From the NCBI GenBank assembly GCA_902773195.1, contig CACYDL010000004.1, positions 1 through 7,902 on the forward strand: a stretch of 7,902 bases of DNA, written 5' to 3'. Every line of letters begins with the position of its first letter. Position 1 is the stretch's first letter. The DNA comes from an uncultured Lachnospiraceae bacterium. GTDB taxonomy: Bacteria; Bacillota_A; Clostridia; Lachnospirales; Lachnospiraceae. The notes below the pieces were generated by a model. The model worked only from the letters and a program-made list of their open reading frames with translations. It was not told the origin of the DNA and made no database searches. Position numbers and translations under genes: made by a program. Shown here piece by piece: positions 6,879 to 7,902 of this stretch.

Positions 6879-7834
6879 GCGACATCCTGCTCGAGGCCAG
6901 GGGCCTGACCAGGGATTTTCCGGCAGGCCGTAAGAAAAAACTGCACGCCGTCTCGGACGTCTCCCTGCAGATCCGGGAGGGGGAGACGCTGGGCATCGTA
7001 GGCGAATCCGGATGCGGGAAATCGACGCTCGGCCGCATGCTGATCCGGCTGCTGGCGCCGACGTCGGGGAGCGTCCTTCTGAGAGGGGAGGATATTACCG
7101 CCCTTTCCGACCGGGATTTCCGGAAGTACAGAAGGGAGCTCCAGATGATCTTCCAGGATCCCTATGCCTCCCTCGATCCCCGGATGACGGTGCGGGACAT
7201 TATCGCCGAACCGCTGAGGACCTGGGGCCTGTGTCCGGACAAGGACGCGGTGACGGAGCGGGTGCTTGAGCTGATGAAGGCCGTCGAGATACCGGCTGAG
7301 TTTCTCACGCGCTATCCCCATCAGTTTTCGGGGGGCCAGCGCCAGAGAATCGGCATCGCCAGAGCCCTCGCCGCTGAGCCGTCGCTGATCGTCTGCGACG
7401 AGCCAGTGTCCGCCCTGGACGTATCGGTGCAGAATCAGATCCTGAATCTTCTCAACGACATCCGGAAAAAAAGCGGCATCACGTATCTCTTTATCAGTCA
7501 CGAGCTCTCGGTCATACGGTACGTATCCGACCGGGTGTGCGTCATTTTTCTCGGAAAGATCTGTGAAATCGGCCCGACGGAGGAGATCTATACGCATCCG
7601 GGACATCCCTATACGAGGTTCCTCCTGGATTCCCTGCCGGTGCCCGACCCCCGCCGCCGCGACAGAGAGGTGCAGCTGCTGGCCGGCGACATTCCCAGTC
7701 CCGTCGACCCGCCCTCGGGCTGCCGGTTCCGGACGAGATGCCCCCGCGCCACGTCCGCGTGCGGGGAGAGGGAACCGGAGCCGGTCACCCTCGGAGACAG
7801 GACCGTCGCGTGCATCCATCCGCTGATCTCCTGA
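6875..7834 (+). CDS. dppF: ABC transporter ATP-binding protein, DppF/OppF family
   Basis: Second ATPase of the importer, forming a heterodimer with the DppD-type protein under the permease pair (319 aa). Motifs are complete: Walker [10 protein letters not shown] (43-51), Q-loop Gln94 in FQDPYASLDPR, signature FSGGQRQR (151-158), Walker B LIVCDEP (171-177) with Glu176, and switch His209 in FISHE. FSGGQRQR and ASLDPR are typical of the DppF/OppF branch, separating it from the DppD branch. The C-terminal extension (from about HPYTRFLL, 244-251) has C283-x5-C289-x6-C296-x16-C313, matching the spacing of its partner, so it may also hold an Fe-S cluster. It starts within the ATGA overlap behind a perfect Shine-Dalgarno. 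No terminator is seen after it, so the transcript may continue past the window. The symbol is family-level. Confidence 0.94.
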   Translation: MSDILLEARGLTRDFPAGRKKKLHAVSDVSLQIREGETLGIVGESGCGKSTLGRMLIRLLAPTSGSVLLRGEDITALSDRDFRKYRRELQMIFQDPYASLDPRMTVRDIIAEPLRTWGLCPDKDAVTERVLELMKAVEIPAEFLTRYPHQFSGGQRQRIGIARALAAEPSLIVCDEPVSALDVSVQNQILNLLNDIRKKSGITYLFISHELSVIRYVSDRVCVIFLGKICEIGPTEEIYTHPGHPYTRFLLDSLPVPDPRRRDREVQLLAGDIPSPVDPPSGCRFRTRCPRATSACGEREPEPVTLGDRTVACIHPLIS

Positions 7835-7878
7835 GGGAGACGGACGCCCCCGGGGCGGGGCACGCGGAGGATTCTTCC

Positions 7879-7902
7879 GTGACGAAAACGGCGATGCCGG
7901 CC
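7879..7902 (+). CDS. Possible start of a further gene, 3'-truncated by window edge
   Basis: A GTG at 7879 follows GGAGG (7866-7870) at eight bases and opens a frame of eight codons (MTKTAMPA) to the window end. The same frame is also open upstream, and another GTG at 7810 lies inside the DppF-type gene, so the start is uncertain. Nothing can be said about function. The 44-base gap after the ATPase stop would suit an operon continuation, but this could be chance. Confidence 0.25.

Noticed and set aside
6737..7819. 360-codon open frame on the - strand opposite the DppF-type gene
   Set aside because: It mirrors the codon bias of the real ATPase gene, has no family motifs and no credible ribosome binding context.
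7845..7857. CG-rich inverted repeat after the last ATPase gene as a terminator
   Set aside because: The arms are separated by one base, so only about 4 bp can form with a real loop, and no T-run follows.
1..7902. CRISPR arrays, tRNA or rRNA genes, insertion sequences, defence genes, riboswitches
   Set aside because: No spaced direct repeats, transposase, RNA gene or conserved leader was seen by eye; intergenic space is too small for most of these.

Overview
The window is a GC-rich stretch (about 60% G+C by eye, not computed) of bacterial chromosome with every recognisable gene on the + strand. The organism is most likely an anaerobic, GC-rich member of the Clostridia (Bacillota). The best clue is the first gene, whose sequence closely resembles the free-standing prolyl-tRNA editing proteins common in that class. 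The strong GGAGG-type ribosome binding sites and the HD-GYP protein with a transporter-like membrane module also fit. One point against a typical Gram-positive is the substrate-binding protein, which has a signal peptide without a lipobox cysteine, so another phylum such as Synergistota is not excluded.

Region 1 (1-2211) holds two closely spaced genes. The first is the 3' part of a YbaK/ProX-type prolyl-tRNA deacylase, cut by the left window edge. Eighteen bases later comes a 577-residue membrane-bound HD-GYP protein, a predicted cyclic-di-GMP phosphodiesterase. Its N-terminal multi-span module resembles the S components of ECF vitamin transporters and is followed by a TM-HAMP-like linker.

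Region 2 (2212-2324) is a compact control region. It holds a Rho-independent terminator for the upstream genes, overlapped by a perfect TATAAT -10 box whose predicted start point falls inside the terminator's 5' arm. A strong Shine-Dalgarno for the next gene follows.

Region 3 (2325-7834) is a complete five-gene peptide/nickel-type ABC importer: extracytoplasmic binding protein, two permeases of the DppB and DppC families, and two ATPases of the DppD and DppF families. The binding-protein gene is separated from the permease genes by an 83-base spacer with a perfect 13-bp hairpin lacking a T-run, plus a second small hairpin. This arrangement probably makes binding protein more abundant than membrane components. 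The last four genes are tightly packed (3-base gap, 10-base gap, 4-base ATGA overlap). The binding protein would deliver an oligopeptide, dipeptide or related ligand to the permease pair, and the two ATPases, each with a C-terminal four-cysteine motif, would power import. The substrate cannot be read from sequence.

Region 4 (7835-7902) is a short tail with no terminator and a possible GTG start of another gene, cut by the right edge. Overall this is ordinary core/transport content. I found no mobile element, CRISPR array, RNA gene or clearly new system. The points most worth a second look are the HD-GYP membrane module, the overlapping promoter/terminator, the intercistronic hairpin, and the lipobox-less binding protein.
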